A stretch of DNA of 64,000 bases from Sphingomonas abaci (GTDB taxonomy: Bacteria > Pseudomonadota > Alphaproteobacteria > Sphingomonadales > Sphingomonadaceae): the NCBI RefSeq assembly GCF_014199625.1, contig NZ_JACHNY010000005.1:188066-252065 (forward strand), read 5' to 3'. A model generated the notes under the pieces. The model worked only from the letters and a program-made list of their open reading frames with translations. It searched no databases and had not been told where the DNA came from. Of this stretch, positions 34,480 to 41,978 are shown piece by piece. Both the position numbers and the translations under genes were made by a program. How positions within the stretch are numbered: position 1 is the first letter of the stretch; the number at the start of each line of letters is the position of its first letter.

Positions 34480-35031
34480 TTACAAGAGTTGGGAGCTGCG
34501 CGCCGCCGGCGCAACCGTCTCGGCATCGGGATTGCGCTGGTCGATGCTCCAGGTCAGCACCGTAGCGAAGCTGATCCACACCAGATAGGGCACCAGCAGC
34601 CATGCGGCCACCGGCCGGATGCGACCGAAGGCGAAGGCGGTGGCGATGCCGACCACCACCATGGCCGAGATCAGCACCGCCGCCGCGAAGATCCGGTGCG
34701 CGCCGAAGAACAACGGCATCCAGATCAGCGCCGCGACCACGCCGATCGCGAACAGGGCTACCGCGCCCATCCGGCCGCGGGCGCCGCGCGCGTTCAGGAT
34801 CATCGCCAAGGCCAGTCCCTGGCATATATAGATGATCGTCCAGGCGACCGGGAACATCCAGCCCGGCGGCGTCAGCTCCGGCTTGGCGAGCGCGACATAC
34901 CAGCCATTGTCCGATCCCGCCGGCACCGACCGTCCGGACGCGAAGCCCAGCAGCAGCATCAGCGGCACGGTGACCACCGCCCATCTCAGATAGGATGCCC
35001 GCAACTGCCCCTTCGACGCGATACCGTTCAC
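34480..35031 (-). CDS. tspO: TspO/MBR family protein
   Basis: A 183-residue five-helix membrane protein. The start is GTG 35031 with AGGAG 5 bp upstream. Family motifs are WYVALAKPELTPPGWMFPVA, WTIIYICQGLALAM and a C-terminal LVPYLVWISFATVLTWSI. TspO proteins bind porphyrins and affect tetrapyrrole and stress signalling. The protein has an N-terminal extension of about 20 residues. Confidence 0.9.
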   Translation of the reverse strand: MNGIASKGQLRASYLRWAVVTVPLMLLLGFASGRSVPAGSDNGWYVALAKPELTPPGWMFPVAWTIIYICQGLALAMILNARGARGRMGAVALFAIGVVAALIWMPLFFGAHRIFAAAVLISAMVVVGIATAFAFGRIRPVAAWLLVPYLVWISFATVLTWSIDQRNPDAETVAPAARSSQLL

Positions 35032-35128
35032 ATTCGCTCCTGAGATGTCCGCATGGCCCGTGTCCTGCCGCAGGATGAAGAACCAGTAAACCGCTCGTCC
35101 CGTTTTTCATGGGCTTGATCGCCGACCA

Positions 35129-35884
35129 TCACGGCAGATCCACCCGATTCCGTCCCGAAATGAGAAATTCGACATTGCCTTCAGGCCCGGTGATCGGACT
35201 GGGAACGATGCCCTCGACCGACCAGTTCCGGCTGCGCAGCCAGGCCGCGACTTCGTCGCACACCCGCGCATGGACCGTCGGGTCGCGCACCACCCCGCCC
35301 TTGCCAACCTCGTCGCGCCCCGCTTCGAACTGCGGCTTGATGAGCGCGATCAGGCGCGCGCCCGGCCTGGCGAAGCCGAGTGGCCGATCCAGCACCTTGG
35401 CCAGGCCGATGAAGCTGGCGTCGCACACGATCAGGTCGACAGGTTCCGGGATATGGTCCTCGGTCAGGATGCGGGCGCTGGTCTGTTCATGGACGATGAC
35501 GCGCTCGTCTTGCCGCAGCTTCCAGGCGAGCTGGTTGGTGCCGCTGTCGACCGCGTAGACGCGCGCCGCCCCGCCCTGCAGCAGCACGTCGGTGAAGCCG
35601 CCCGTCGAGGAGCCGACGTCGATCGCCACCAGCCCGGTCACGTCCAGCCCGAAATGGCTGAGCGCATGGGCCAGCTTGATCCCGCCGCGCGACACCCAGG
35701 GATGGTCGCGCCCGCGCACGTCGAGCACCACGTCCGCCGGCAGCGCCTGGCCTGGCTTGTCGACCTTGCGATCCCCCGCGAACACCAGCCCCGCCATGAT
35801 CAGCGCCTGGGCGCGGGCGCGTGACTCCACCAGTCCCCGATCGACCAGCATCTGGTCCGCGCGCTGCTTGGCCATCTTGTTCAT
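35129..35884 (-). CDS. tlyA: TlyA-family rRNA methyltransferase (hemolysin A family)
   Basis: A 251-residue protein with an N-terminal S4 RNA-binding domain (RADQMLVDRGLVESRARAQ) and a Rossmann methyltransferase domain. In the latter, AIDVGSSTGGFTDVLLQGGA is the SAM loop and VCDASFIGL the catalytic strand. Homologues methylate 2'-O positions of 16S/23S rRNA. ATG 35884 is used; ATG 35875 is possible. It is divergent from the hydrolase gene to its right. Confidence 0.92.
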   Translation of the reverse strand: MNKMAKQRADQMLVDRGLVESRARAQALIMAGLVFAGDRKVDKPGQALPADVVLDVRGRDHPWVSRGGIKLAHALSHFGLDVTGLVAIDVGSSTGGFTDVLLQGGAARVYAVDSGTNQLAWKLRQDERVIVHEQTSARILTEDHIPEPVDLIVCDASFIGLAKVLDRPLGFARPGARLIALIKPQFEAGRDEVGKGGVVRDPTVHARVCDEVAAWLRSRNWSVEGIVPSPITGPEGNVEFLISGRNRVDLP

Positions 35885-36070
35885 CCGCCGGCCATGACAA
35901 GCGCAACGCCCTGCCGCAACCCGCCATCGCTCCGGCGCGACGGCTATTGCCTATCAGCTTGGTAGGAATATGCTGAAGCCATAGGGTGTGGCGTGACGGC
36001 GGACCCTGGACCGCCGAGTCGCTCTGTCCCCTTGCCCTGTCGTCGGGGCCTTTATGTCGGGAGAAGCGCC

Positions 36071-36739
36071 ATGGGTTCGTTCGCACCGTTCGAGACCGTC
36101 CAGCCAACGGTCGTCACCGTCCCCGGACTTGGTGGCTCGGGACCGTCGCACTGGCAGACGCTTTGGGAAAGCAGCCGAGTCGATACGATCCGTGCCGAAC
36201 TGGGCATGTGGCACACGCCGCATCGCAACAGCTGGGTGAACCGGCTGGACGAGGCGATCCGCCACGCCCATGCGCCGGTGATCCTGGTCGCGCATTCGCT
36301 GGGGTGCCAGGCGGTGGCCTGGTGGGCGCAGCTCAGCCCGCAACCCTATGGCTGGCCCGTGGCCGGCGCGCTGCTGGTCGCGCCCGCCGATGTCGACCGC
36401 CGCGATGCGCCGGTCGAGCTGACCGGCTTCGCGCCCGCGCCGCGTATTTCGCTGCCCTTCCCGTCGATCCTGGTCGCGTCCACCGACGATCCCTGGGTAT
36501 CGATCGAGCGGGCGCACAGCATGGCGGCTGATTGGGGCAGCCATTTTCTGGATATTGGCGCGCACGGCCATATCAACGCGGCAAGCGGGCTGGGCCTGTG
36601 GCGCGAGGGACAGGAACTGCTCGAACGCGTGATCGCGGCGGCGACCGACGGCCATGGCCATCGCCGCACCCCCGGCGACGCCCGCGCCGTCCTGACCGCC
36701 CGGCGCGAGGATCATGGGTCGGGGGTGTCGCGGCAGTGA
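36071..36739 (+). CDS. Alpha/beta hydrolase, RBBP9/YdeN family
   Basis: A 222-residue serine hydrolase; start ATG 36071 with GGGAG 7 bp upstream. VTVPGLGGSGPSHWQTLWE opens the fold. The nucleophile is in VAHSLGCQAVAWWA, the acid is likely in ASTDDPWVS, and the histidine is in IGAHGHINAASGLG. These match the RBBP9-like family. The substrate is unknown. The C-terminal 25 residues are a low-complexity basic tail. Confidence 0.88.
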   Translation: MGSFAPFETVQPTVVTVPGLGGSGPSHWQTLWESSRVDTIRAELGMWHTPHRNSWVNRLDEAIRHAHAPVILVAHSLGCQAVAWWAQLSPQPYGWPVAGALLVAPADVDRRDAPVELTGFAPAPRISLPFPSILVASTDDPWVSIERAHSMAADWGSHFLDIGAHGHINAASGLGLWREGQELLERVIAAATDGHGHRRTPGDARAVLTARREDHGSGVSRQ

Positions 36740-36770
36740 GGTTGGGGCGATGGGCTTCGTCTCTCTCTTT

Positions 36771-36873
36771 GTTCCCTGGCGATGGCCGGGGCCTGTTGGG
36801 GGACCCTGATGAAGATGCACAGCGCTCCTTCACTATAGCCTTTCCAACTGGGCCCCGGCCATCGCCGGGGAAC
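36771..36873. repeat. Long inverted repeat, REP-like intergenic palindrome
   Basis: Two 23-bp arms (36771-36793 and 36851-36873) are reverse complements with one mismatch. Their core is GGCGATGGCCGGGGCC and its complement. The arms are separated by 57 bp. They lie between convergent genes (hydrolase and dnaB). Such GC-rich palindromes are typical of repetitive extragenic elements in alphaproteobacteria and may also terminate transcription from both sides. Confidence 0.65.
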
Positions 36874-36911
36874 AGAAGGAGCAAGAGATCAGAGGTCGCG
36901 CCCCCTCCCCC

Positions 36912-38405
36912 TCAATAGCCCGCATAGTCCGAGAAGCGGGTGATCGTCGGATCGAACTTCAGCACCACCTTGCCGGTCGCGCCGTGGCGCTGCTTGGCCA
37001 CGATCAGCTCGGCGAGGCCATAGACCCGCTCCATGTCGCTGGCCCAGGCGGCGTGATCCTCGAAGACCTTGGCATTGTCGCCCTCGACCGGCCGCTTCGG
37101 CTCGCGCGCGGCGGTGTAGTAATCCTCCCGGAACACGAACCAGACCATGTCGGCGTCCTGCTCGATCGAGCCCGATTCGCGCAGGTCCGACAGCATCGGC
37201 CGCTTGTCCTCGCGGCTTTCCACCGCGCGGCTGAGCTGCGACAGCGCCAGCACCGGCACGTTCATGTCCTTGGCCAGCGTCTTCAACCCGCGCGAAATCT
37301 CGGAGATTTCCTGCACTCGGTTGCCGTCGCCCTTGCCGCCGGCGGTCAGGAGCTGGAGATAGTCGACCACCACCAACCCCAGTTCGTTGTTGTGCCGGCG
37401 CTGGAGGCGGCGGACGCGGGTGTGGAGCGCGGAGATCGACAGGCCGCCGGTATCGTCGATGAACAGCGGCAGGTTCTCCAGCTCCGCCGCCGCCTGGGCG
37501 AGCTGCCCGAACTCGGCGCGGCTGATCTTGCCCATGCGCAAGCTTTCGGAACTGATCCGCGACTGTTCGGCGAGAATACGCGTGGCGAGCTGGTCGGCGC
37601 TCATCTCCAGGCTGAAGAAGGCGACCTTGGCGCCGACCGATTCGGAGGGCGGGATGCCGTCGGCCATGTCGCGCATCCAGCGCCGCGCCGCGTTGAAGGC
37701 GATGTTGGTCGCCAGCGAGGTCTTGCCCATGCCGGGCCGGCCCGCCAGGATCATGAGGTCGGAGCGGTGCATGCCGCCGATCTTGGAATTGACCGAATCG
37801 AGGCCGGTGGTGATGCCCGAGACATGGCCGCCGCTGTTCAGCGCGCGCTCGGCATTCTTCACCGCCATGGTCGTCGCCTGAGCGAAGGTCTTGATCGAGC
37901 TTTCCGCGCCACCGTCGCCGGCGACCTTGTACAATTCCTCCTCGGCGAGTTCGATCTGCGCGCGCGGGTTCACCTCCTCGGACGTATCCATCGCCCGGTC
38001 GACCAGGGTGCGGCCGACCGTCACCAGCGCACGCAGCATCGCCAGGTCGTAGATCTGCTGCGCGAACTGGCGCGCGCCGATCAGGCCCGCGCCCGATCCC
38101 GTCAGGCTGGCGAGATAAGCGGGGCCGCCCAGTTCGCGCATCCCCTCGTCCGCCTCGAACATCGGGCGCAGCGTCACCGGGGTGGCGAGCATGTCGTTGC
38201 CGCGCAACGTCTTGATCGCGGCGAAGATACGGCCGTGGACGGGTTCAAAGAAATGCGCCGGCTCCAGCCGGTCGACCAGGTCGTCCGCCAGGCGGTTGTC
38301 GATCATCATCGCGCCCAGCATCGCGGCCTCGGCCTCGACGTTGCGGGGAAGCTGCTGCGGCTCGGCGGCGGCAGCGGGGGGAGTCGGGAATGCAAGCGTG
38401 GCCAT
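36912..38405 (-). CDS. dnaB: Replicative DNA helicase DnaB
   Basis: A 497-residue hexameric helicase. The N-terminal primase-interaction domain (NVEAEAAMLGAMMIDNRLAD) is followed by the RecA-like domain with Walker A LAGRPGMGKTSLA, Walker B LVVVDYLQLL and the C-terminal RHGATGKVVLKFDP. It unwinds the chromosome at the replication fork. The length is normal and no intein is present. A short proline/alanine stretch precedes the domain. Confidence 0.96.
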   Translation of the reverse strand: MATLAFPTPPAAAAEPQQLPRNVEAEAAMLGAMMIDNRLADDLVDRLEPAHFFEPVHGRIFAAIKTLRGNDMLATPVTLRPMFEADEGMRELGGPAYLASLTGSGAGLIGARQFAQQIYDLAMLRALVTVGRTLVDRAMDTSEEVNPRAQIELAEEELYKVAGDGGAESSIKTFAQATTMAVKNAERALNSGGHVSGITTGLDSVNSKIGGMHRSDLMILAGRPGMGKTSLATNIAFNAARRWMRDMADGIPPSESVGAKVAFFSLEMSADQLATRILAEQSRISSESLRMGKISRAEFGQLAQAAAELENLPLFIDDTGGLSISALHTRVRRLQRRHNNELGLVVVDYLQLLTAGGKGDGNRVQEISEISRGLKTLAKDMNVPVLALSQLSRAVESREDKRPMLSDLRESGSIEQDADMVWFVFREDYYTAAREPKRPVEGDNAKVFEDHAAWASDMERVYGLAELIVAKQRHGATGKVVLKFDPTITRFSDYAGY

Positions 38406-38512
38406 CGCCCCGCGTTAGACCCGGCCGCCCCCCGGCCTCAAGCATCCTGCGGCGAACCGTCCCGCCCGCGGCAAAGATTGTCGTTCCGCCTCCGACCCTC
38501 TATCGCGGGCGG

Positions 38513-39001
38513 ATGGCCGATCCCCGGATCATCGATATCGAACTGGACGAACGCAGCCTGGGCTGGCGTTCGGCCGATGTCGAGCAGGAGCGGCGGATCG
38601 CCATCTTCGACCTGCTGGAGGACAATCACTTCGCCCCCCAGCGCGAGCAGGCCGACGGCTATGCCGGGCCATACCGCATCAAGCTGGAGCAGGAGGAGGG
38701 CCGGCTGGGCATCCACATGCACCGCGAGGATGGGACGCACCTGGAGACGCTGGTGCTGGCGCTCGGGCGCTTCCGCCGGCCGATCAAGGACTATTTCGCG
38801 ATCTGCGACAGCTATTACGAGGCGATCCGCAAGGCGAGCCCGGCGCAGATCGAGACGATCGACATGGCCCGGCGCGGCCTCCACAACGACGCAGCAGAGA
38901 TGCTGAAGGAGCGGCTGGCGGGGAAGATCGACGTCGATTTCGACACCGCCCGCCGGCTCTTCACGCTGATCTGCGTGTTGCATATCCGCGGAAACCTATG
39001 A
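38513..39001 (+). CDS. UPF0262 family protein
   Basis: A 162-residue alphaproteobacterial conserved protein of unknown function. Start ATG 38513 follows GGCGG. Family features are the N-terminal IIDIELDERSL, PYRIKLEQEEGRLGIHM, and YFAICDSYYEAIRKASPAQI. The stop overlaps the cytidine deaminase start (ATGA), so the two are coupled. It is cytoplasmic and rich in acidic residues. Confidence 0.88.
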   Translation: MADPRIIDIELDERSLGWRSADVEQERRIAIFDLLEDNHFAPQREQADGYAGPYRIKLEQEEGRLGIHMHREDGTHLETLVLALGRFRRPIKDYFAICDSYYEAIRKASPAQIETIDMARRGLHNDAAEMLKERLAGKIDVDFDTARRLFTLICVLHIRGNL

Positions 39002-39441
39002 CCGAAGAACACCTGATCCAGGCCGCCCGCGCCGCGGCCCTTCACGCCCATGCTCCCTATTCGCGTTTCGCCGTCGGCGCGGCGCTGTTGATGGAGGGCG
39101 GCGACATCGTCACCGGCGCGAATGTCGAAAATGCCAGCTACGGCCTGTCGCTCTGCGCCGAGACGGTGGCGATCGCCACCGCCAGCGCCAGCGGGCGGCT
39201 GCGCGAGATCGTCGCGGTGGCGGTGATCGGCGGCGCGATGGACGCCGAGGGGCGGCCGACCGGGACCCAGCCCGTCTCGCCCTGCGGCCGCTGCCGCCAG
39301 GTGATCAACGAGGCCGCGCAGCTGGGCGGGCGCGACTTGCCGGTGCTGTGCGGCGCGGCGGAGGGCAACGCGATCGCCCGCTATCGCCTGTCGGAGCTGC
39401 TGCCCGCCGCCTTCGGCCCCGGCGATCTCGGCATTTCCTGA
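38998..39441 (+). CDS. cdd: Cytidine deaminase
   Basis: A 147-residue zinc enzyme that converts cytidine and deoxycytidine to uridine forms in pyrimidine salvage. The zinc and proton-shuttle motif CAETVA and the second zinc motif PCGRCRQ are present. Substrate-binding YSRFAVGAALL and NVENASYGL are intact. It corresponds to the short homotetrameric type. It is translationally coupled to the upstream UPF0262 gene. Confidence 0.94.
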   Translation: MTEEHLIQAARAAALHAHAPYSRFAVGAALLMEGGDIVTGANVENASYGLSLCAETVAIATASASGRLREIVAVAVIGGAMDAEGRPTGTQPVSPCGRCRQVINEAAQLGGRDLPVLCGAAEGNAIARYRLSELLPAAFGPGDLGIS

Positions 39442-39610
39442 CCGCCTGGCGTGTAGAGCGCCGCTATACACATGCCTTGCCTTTCGCGGTTCCCCCGCTT
39501 AAGTGCATGGTCTATCCGACAGCGAGGATGGCGCCCCGCGCCGGTTTCCACCAGGAAAGCGGCGAGCGGTTCCATGTCTCCCGATCGTGCAATTTCATGG
39601 GCTGAACCAA

Positions 39611-39808
39611 GTGGCGAAGACGACCCCTGTCGAGTTCATCAACCAGGTGAAGGTGGAGACCAAGAAGGTCTCGTGGCCGAGCTGGAAGGAAACGTGGATG
39701 ACCGGCCTGATGGTCGTGATCATGACCACGATCCTGGCGCTGTTCTTCCTGGGCGTGGACTCGTTCTTCAACGCGGTGGTCACCGCCCTGCTCAAGCTCG
39801 CGCAGTAA
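39611..39808 (+). CDS. secE: Preprotein translocase subunit SecE
   Basis: A 65-residue single-span SecE. The GTG at 39611 gives MAKTTPVEFINQVKVETKKV, the expected N-terminus; longer in-frame starts add unrelated residues. The conserved KVSWPSWKETWMTGLMV precedes the membrane segment. It stabilises SecY in the translocon. It is followed by nusG after 7 bp, the standard secE-nusG-rplK-rplA order. Confidence 0.95.
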   Translation: MAKTTPVEFINQVKVETKKVSWPSWKETWMTGLMVVIMTTILALFFLGVDSFFNAVVTALLKLAQ

Positions 39809-39815
39809 GGACTGA

Positions 39816-40358
39816 ATGACGATGGCGCGCTGGTACATCATCCACGCCTATTCCGGCTTCGAGGGCAAGGTCCGCGACGCGATCATGGCCGAGGCGACCC
39901 GGCTCGGCCTTGACCGGCTGGTCGAGCAGATCGAGGTGCCGACCGAAACCGTGACCGAGGCCCGGCGCGGCAAGAAGATCGCCGTCGAACGCAAGTTCAT
40001 GCCCGGCTATGTGCTCGCCAAGCTCGACATGAACGACCAGGTCTACCACCTCGTCAAGAACACGCCGAAGGTGACCGGCTTCCTGGGTTCGATGGGCAAG
40101 CCCCAGGCGATCAGCGAGGCCGAGGCCGCGCGGATGCTCAACTCCAAGGAGGAAGCCGCCGCCGCACCGAAGACCAAGGTCAAGGTCGACTACGAGATCG
40201 GCGACGCGGTCAAGGTGCTGGAAGGCCCCTTCGCGACCTTCAACGGTGTCGTCGAGGCGTTGGACTTCGACAAGTCGAAGGTGTCGGTCTCGGTGTCGAT
40301 CTTCGGCCGCGCCACCCCGGTGGAGCTGAACTTCGAACAGGTCGAGCGGAGCAAGTAA
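39816..40358 (+). CDS. nusG: Transcription termination/antitermination protein NusG
   Basis: A 180-residue NusG (178 if ATG 39822 is used). The NGN domain begins ARWYIIHAYSGFEGKVRDAI with KKIAVERKFMPGYVLAKL. The C-terminal KOW domain is GDAVKVLEGPFATFNGVVEA. It links RNA polymerase with Rho and the ribosome. The last codons and the stop lie inside the left arm of a perfect hairpin. Confidence 0.96.
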   Translation: MTMARWYIIHAYSGFEGKVRDAIMAEATRLGLDRLVEQIEVPTETVTEARRGKKIAVERKFMPGYVLAKLDMNDQVYHLVKNTPKVTGFLGSMGKPQAISEAEAARMLNSKEEAAAAPKTKVKVDYEIGDAVKVLEGPFATFNGVVEALDFDKSKVSVSVSIFGRATPVELNFEQVERSK

Positions 40359-40387
40359 GCGCCGCACGGCGGGGCTTACTTGCTCCG
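40347..40387 (+). promoter_or_regulatory. Perfect 14-bp hairpin across the nusG stop codon
   Basis: CGGAGCAAGTAAGC (40347-40360) and GCTTACTTGCTCCG (40374-40387) are exact reverse complements around a 13-base loop. The left arm contains the last codons and the TAA of nusG. No T run follows, so it is not a typical intrinsic terminator; it may stabilise the secE-nusG transcript end or attenuate read-through into the ribosomal protein genes. The remaining leader to 40630 is GC-rich and holds no gene. Confidence 0.6.
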
Positions 40388-40630
40388 CCGGCCGGCGGGT
40401 CGACCCAGCCGGACCCGTCCGAAGACGCGGGATTTACTCCCGGGTCGGCCGCCGAGAGGACACGCGCCAAGGCTTTACGCCGCGCCGCATCCCCGCTAAA
40501 GGCCCCGCTTTCCCAATCCCGGCCGCGCCCCCGCGGCCTGGCGCTTTCGTTCGCGGAGGCGATCATTCGGGGGCAAGTGACCGCGGGAGGCCGGTACCGG
40601 CCGCCAACACCGCTAAACTGAGAGAGACAC

Positions 40631-41062
40631 ATGGCAAAGAAGATCACAGGTTACATCAACCTGCAGGTTCCGGCCGGCGACGCCAAGCCCGCGCCGCCGA
40701 TCGGCCCGGCGCTGGGTCAGCGCGGCGTCAACATCATGGAGTTCTGCAAGGCGTTCAACGCCGCGACGACCGACATGGCCAAGGGGACGCCGATCCCCAC
40801 CAAGATCACCGTCTATGCGGACCGCTCCTTCTCGTTCGAGACGAAGACGCCGCCCGCGACCTTCCTGATCAAGCAGGCCGCCAACCTGAAGTCGGGCTCG
40901 AAGGAGCCGGGCAAGGTGTCGGCGGGCAAGATCGCCCGGTCGAAGCTGTCGGAGATCGCCCAGGTCAAGATGAAGGACCTGAACGCGAACGACATCGAAG
41001 CGGCGACGAAGATCATCGAAGGCTCCGCGCGCGCGATGGGCCTCGAAGTGGTGGAGGGTTGA
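40631..41062 (+). CDS. rplK: 50S ribosomal protein L11
   Basis: A 143-residue L11 with [40 protein letters not shown] and the C-terminal RNA-binding [15 protein letters not shown]. It binds 23S rRNA in the GTPase centre. The start follows GAGAGAGACAC. It is separated from rplA by 4 bp. A 270-bp leader precedes it, where autogenous control by L1 may act. Confidence 0.97.
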   Translation: MAKKITGYINLQVPAGDAKPAPPIGPALGQRGVNIMEFCKAFNAATTDMAKGTPIPTKITVYADRSFSFETKTPPATFLIKQAANLKSGSKEPGKVSAGKIARSKLSEIAQVKMKDLNANDIEAATKIIEGSARAMGLEVVEG

Positions 41063-41066
41063 GATC

Positions 41067-41759
41067 ATGGCCAAGCTGACCAAGAAGCAGAAGGCGATCA
41101 GCATCAACCCCGAGCAGCTGCACGGCGTTGACGAGGCGATCGCGCTCGCGAAGACCAATGCGACCAGCAAGTTCGACGAGACCATCGAGGTCGCGCTGAA
41201 CCTGGGCGTCGATCCGCGCCACGCCGACCAGATGGTCCGCGGCGTCGTCAACCTGCCCAAGGGCACCGGCAAGACCGTACGCGTCGGCGTGTTCGCCCGC
41301 GGCGCCAAGGCGGACGAGGCCCGGGAGGCCGGCGCCGACGTCGTCGGAGCCGAGGACCTGATGGAGCAGATCCAGGGTGGCAAGATCGACTTCGACCGCT
41401 GCATCGCGACCCCGGACATGATGGGCGTCGTCGGCCGCCTCGGCAAGGTGCTGGGCCCCAAGGGCCTGATGCCGAACCCGAAGCTGGGCACCGTGACGAT
41501 GAACGTCGCGCAGGCCGTCAAGGACGCCAAGTCGGGCCAGGTCGAGTACCGGGTCGAGAAGGCCGGCATCATCCACAGCGGCATCGGCAAGGCATCGTTC
41601 CCGGCCGAGGACCTGCGCGCGAACTTCGACGCGCTGGTCGACGCGGTGGTGAAGGCGAAGCCCGCCGGCGCCAAGGGCAAGTATGTCCGCAAGGTCGCGA
41701 TCTCCTCGACCATGGGCCCGGGCATCAAGGTCGACACGACGGAAGTCGCCGGCGCCTGA
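41067..41759 (+). CDS. rplA: 50S ribosomal protein L1
   Basis: A 230-residue L1. Family segments are [40 protein letters not shown] and [16 protein letters not shown]. It forms the L1 stalk and represses its own operon by binding the mRNA leader. The gene ends just before a strong intrinsic terminator. rplJ-rplL do not follow, so the ribosomal cluster is split here. Confidence 0.97.
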   Translation: MAKLTKKQKAISINPEQLHGVDEAIALAKTNATSKFDETIEVALNLGVDPRHADQMVRGVVNLPKGTGKTVRVGVFARGAKADEAREAGADVVGAEDLMEQIQGGKIDFDRCIATPDMMGVVGRLGKVLGPKGLMPNPKLGTVTMNVAQAVKDAKSGQVEYRVEKAGIIHSGIGKASFPAEDLRANFDALVDAVVKAKPAGAKGKYVRKVAISSTMGPGIKVDTTEVAGA

Positions 41760-41792
41760 TCGCGCTCGCGGTCCGGATGGATCGACACGATG

Positions 41793-41820
41793 AAGGCCGG
41801 GGGCGACCCCGGCCTTTTTT
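41793..41820 (+). terminator. Rho-independent terminator after rplA
   Basis: GGCCGGGG and CCCCGGCC form a perfect 8-bp stem with a 4-base loop, followed by six T. It lies 34 bp downstream of the rplA stop and ends the rplKA operon. Confidence 0.95.
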
Positions 41821-41854
41821 GTTACCCGGTCGCCTCGGCTCGAACCTGACGTGC

Positions 41855-41916
41855 CTGTCATCAACACGTCATCACAGTGACATGGATGAGACATTGCGCT
41901 GCAATCACAGCGACAT
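41855..41916 (+). promoter_or_regulatory. Six-repeat PHO-box array (PhoB binding region)
   Basis: Seven-base motifs occur at exact 11-bp steps: CTGTCAT (41855), ACGTCAT (41866), GTGACAT (41877), GAGACAT (41888), CTGCAAT (41899) and GCGACAT (41910). The first two form a good 18-bp PHO box (7-4-7). Several units read G-ACAT rather than GTCAT but keep the phase. The array ends 62 bp before the phoX start. It implies induction of phoX under phosphate limitation by PhoB. Confidence 0.75.
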
Positions 41917-41978
41917 GCTTTGCCCTCAATGACCTCCCCGCAGGCCGGGCGACACCGGCCGATCCCGGGGGACGTTTC

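Noticed and set aside
36532..36918. Coding frame across the REP-like inverted repeat
   Set aside because: Overlaps the end of the hydrolase in another frame and consists mostly of the palindrome.
39442..39610. tRNA-Trp upstream of secE, a common arrangement
   Set aside because: No cloverleaf could be drawn; only a short imperfect inverted repeat (GTGTAG with CTATACAC) is present.
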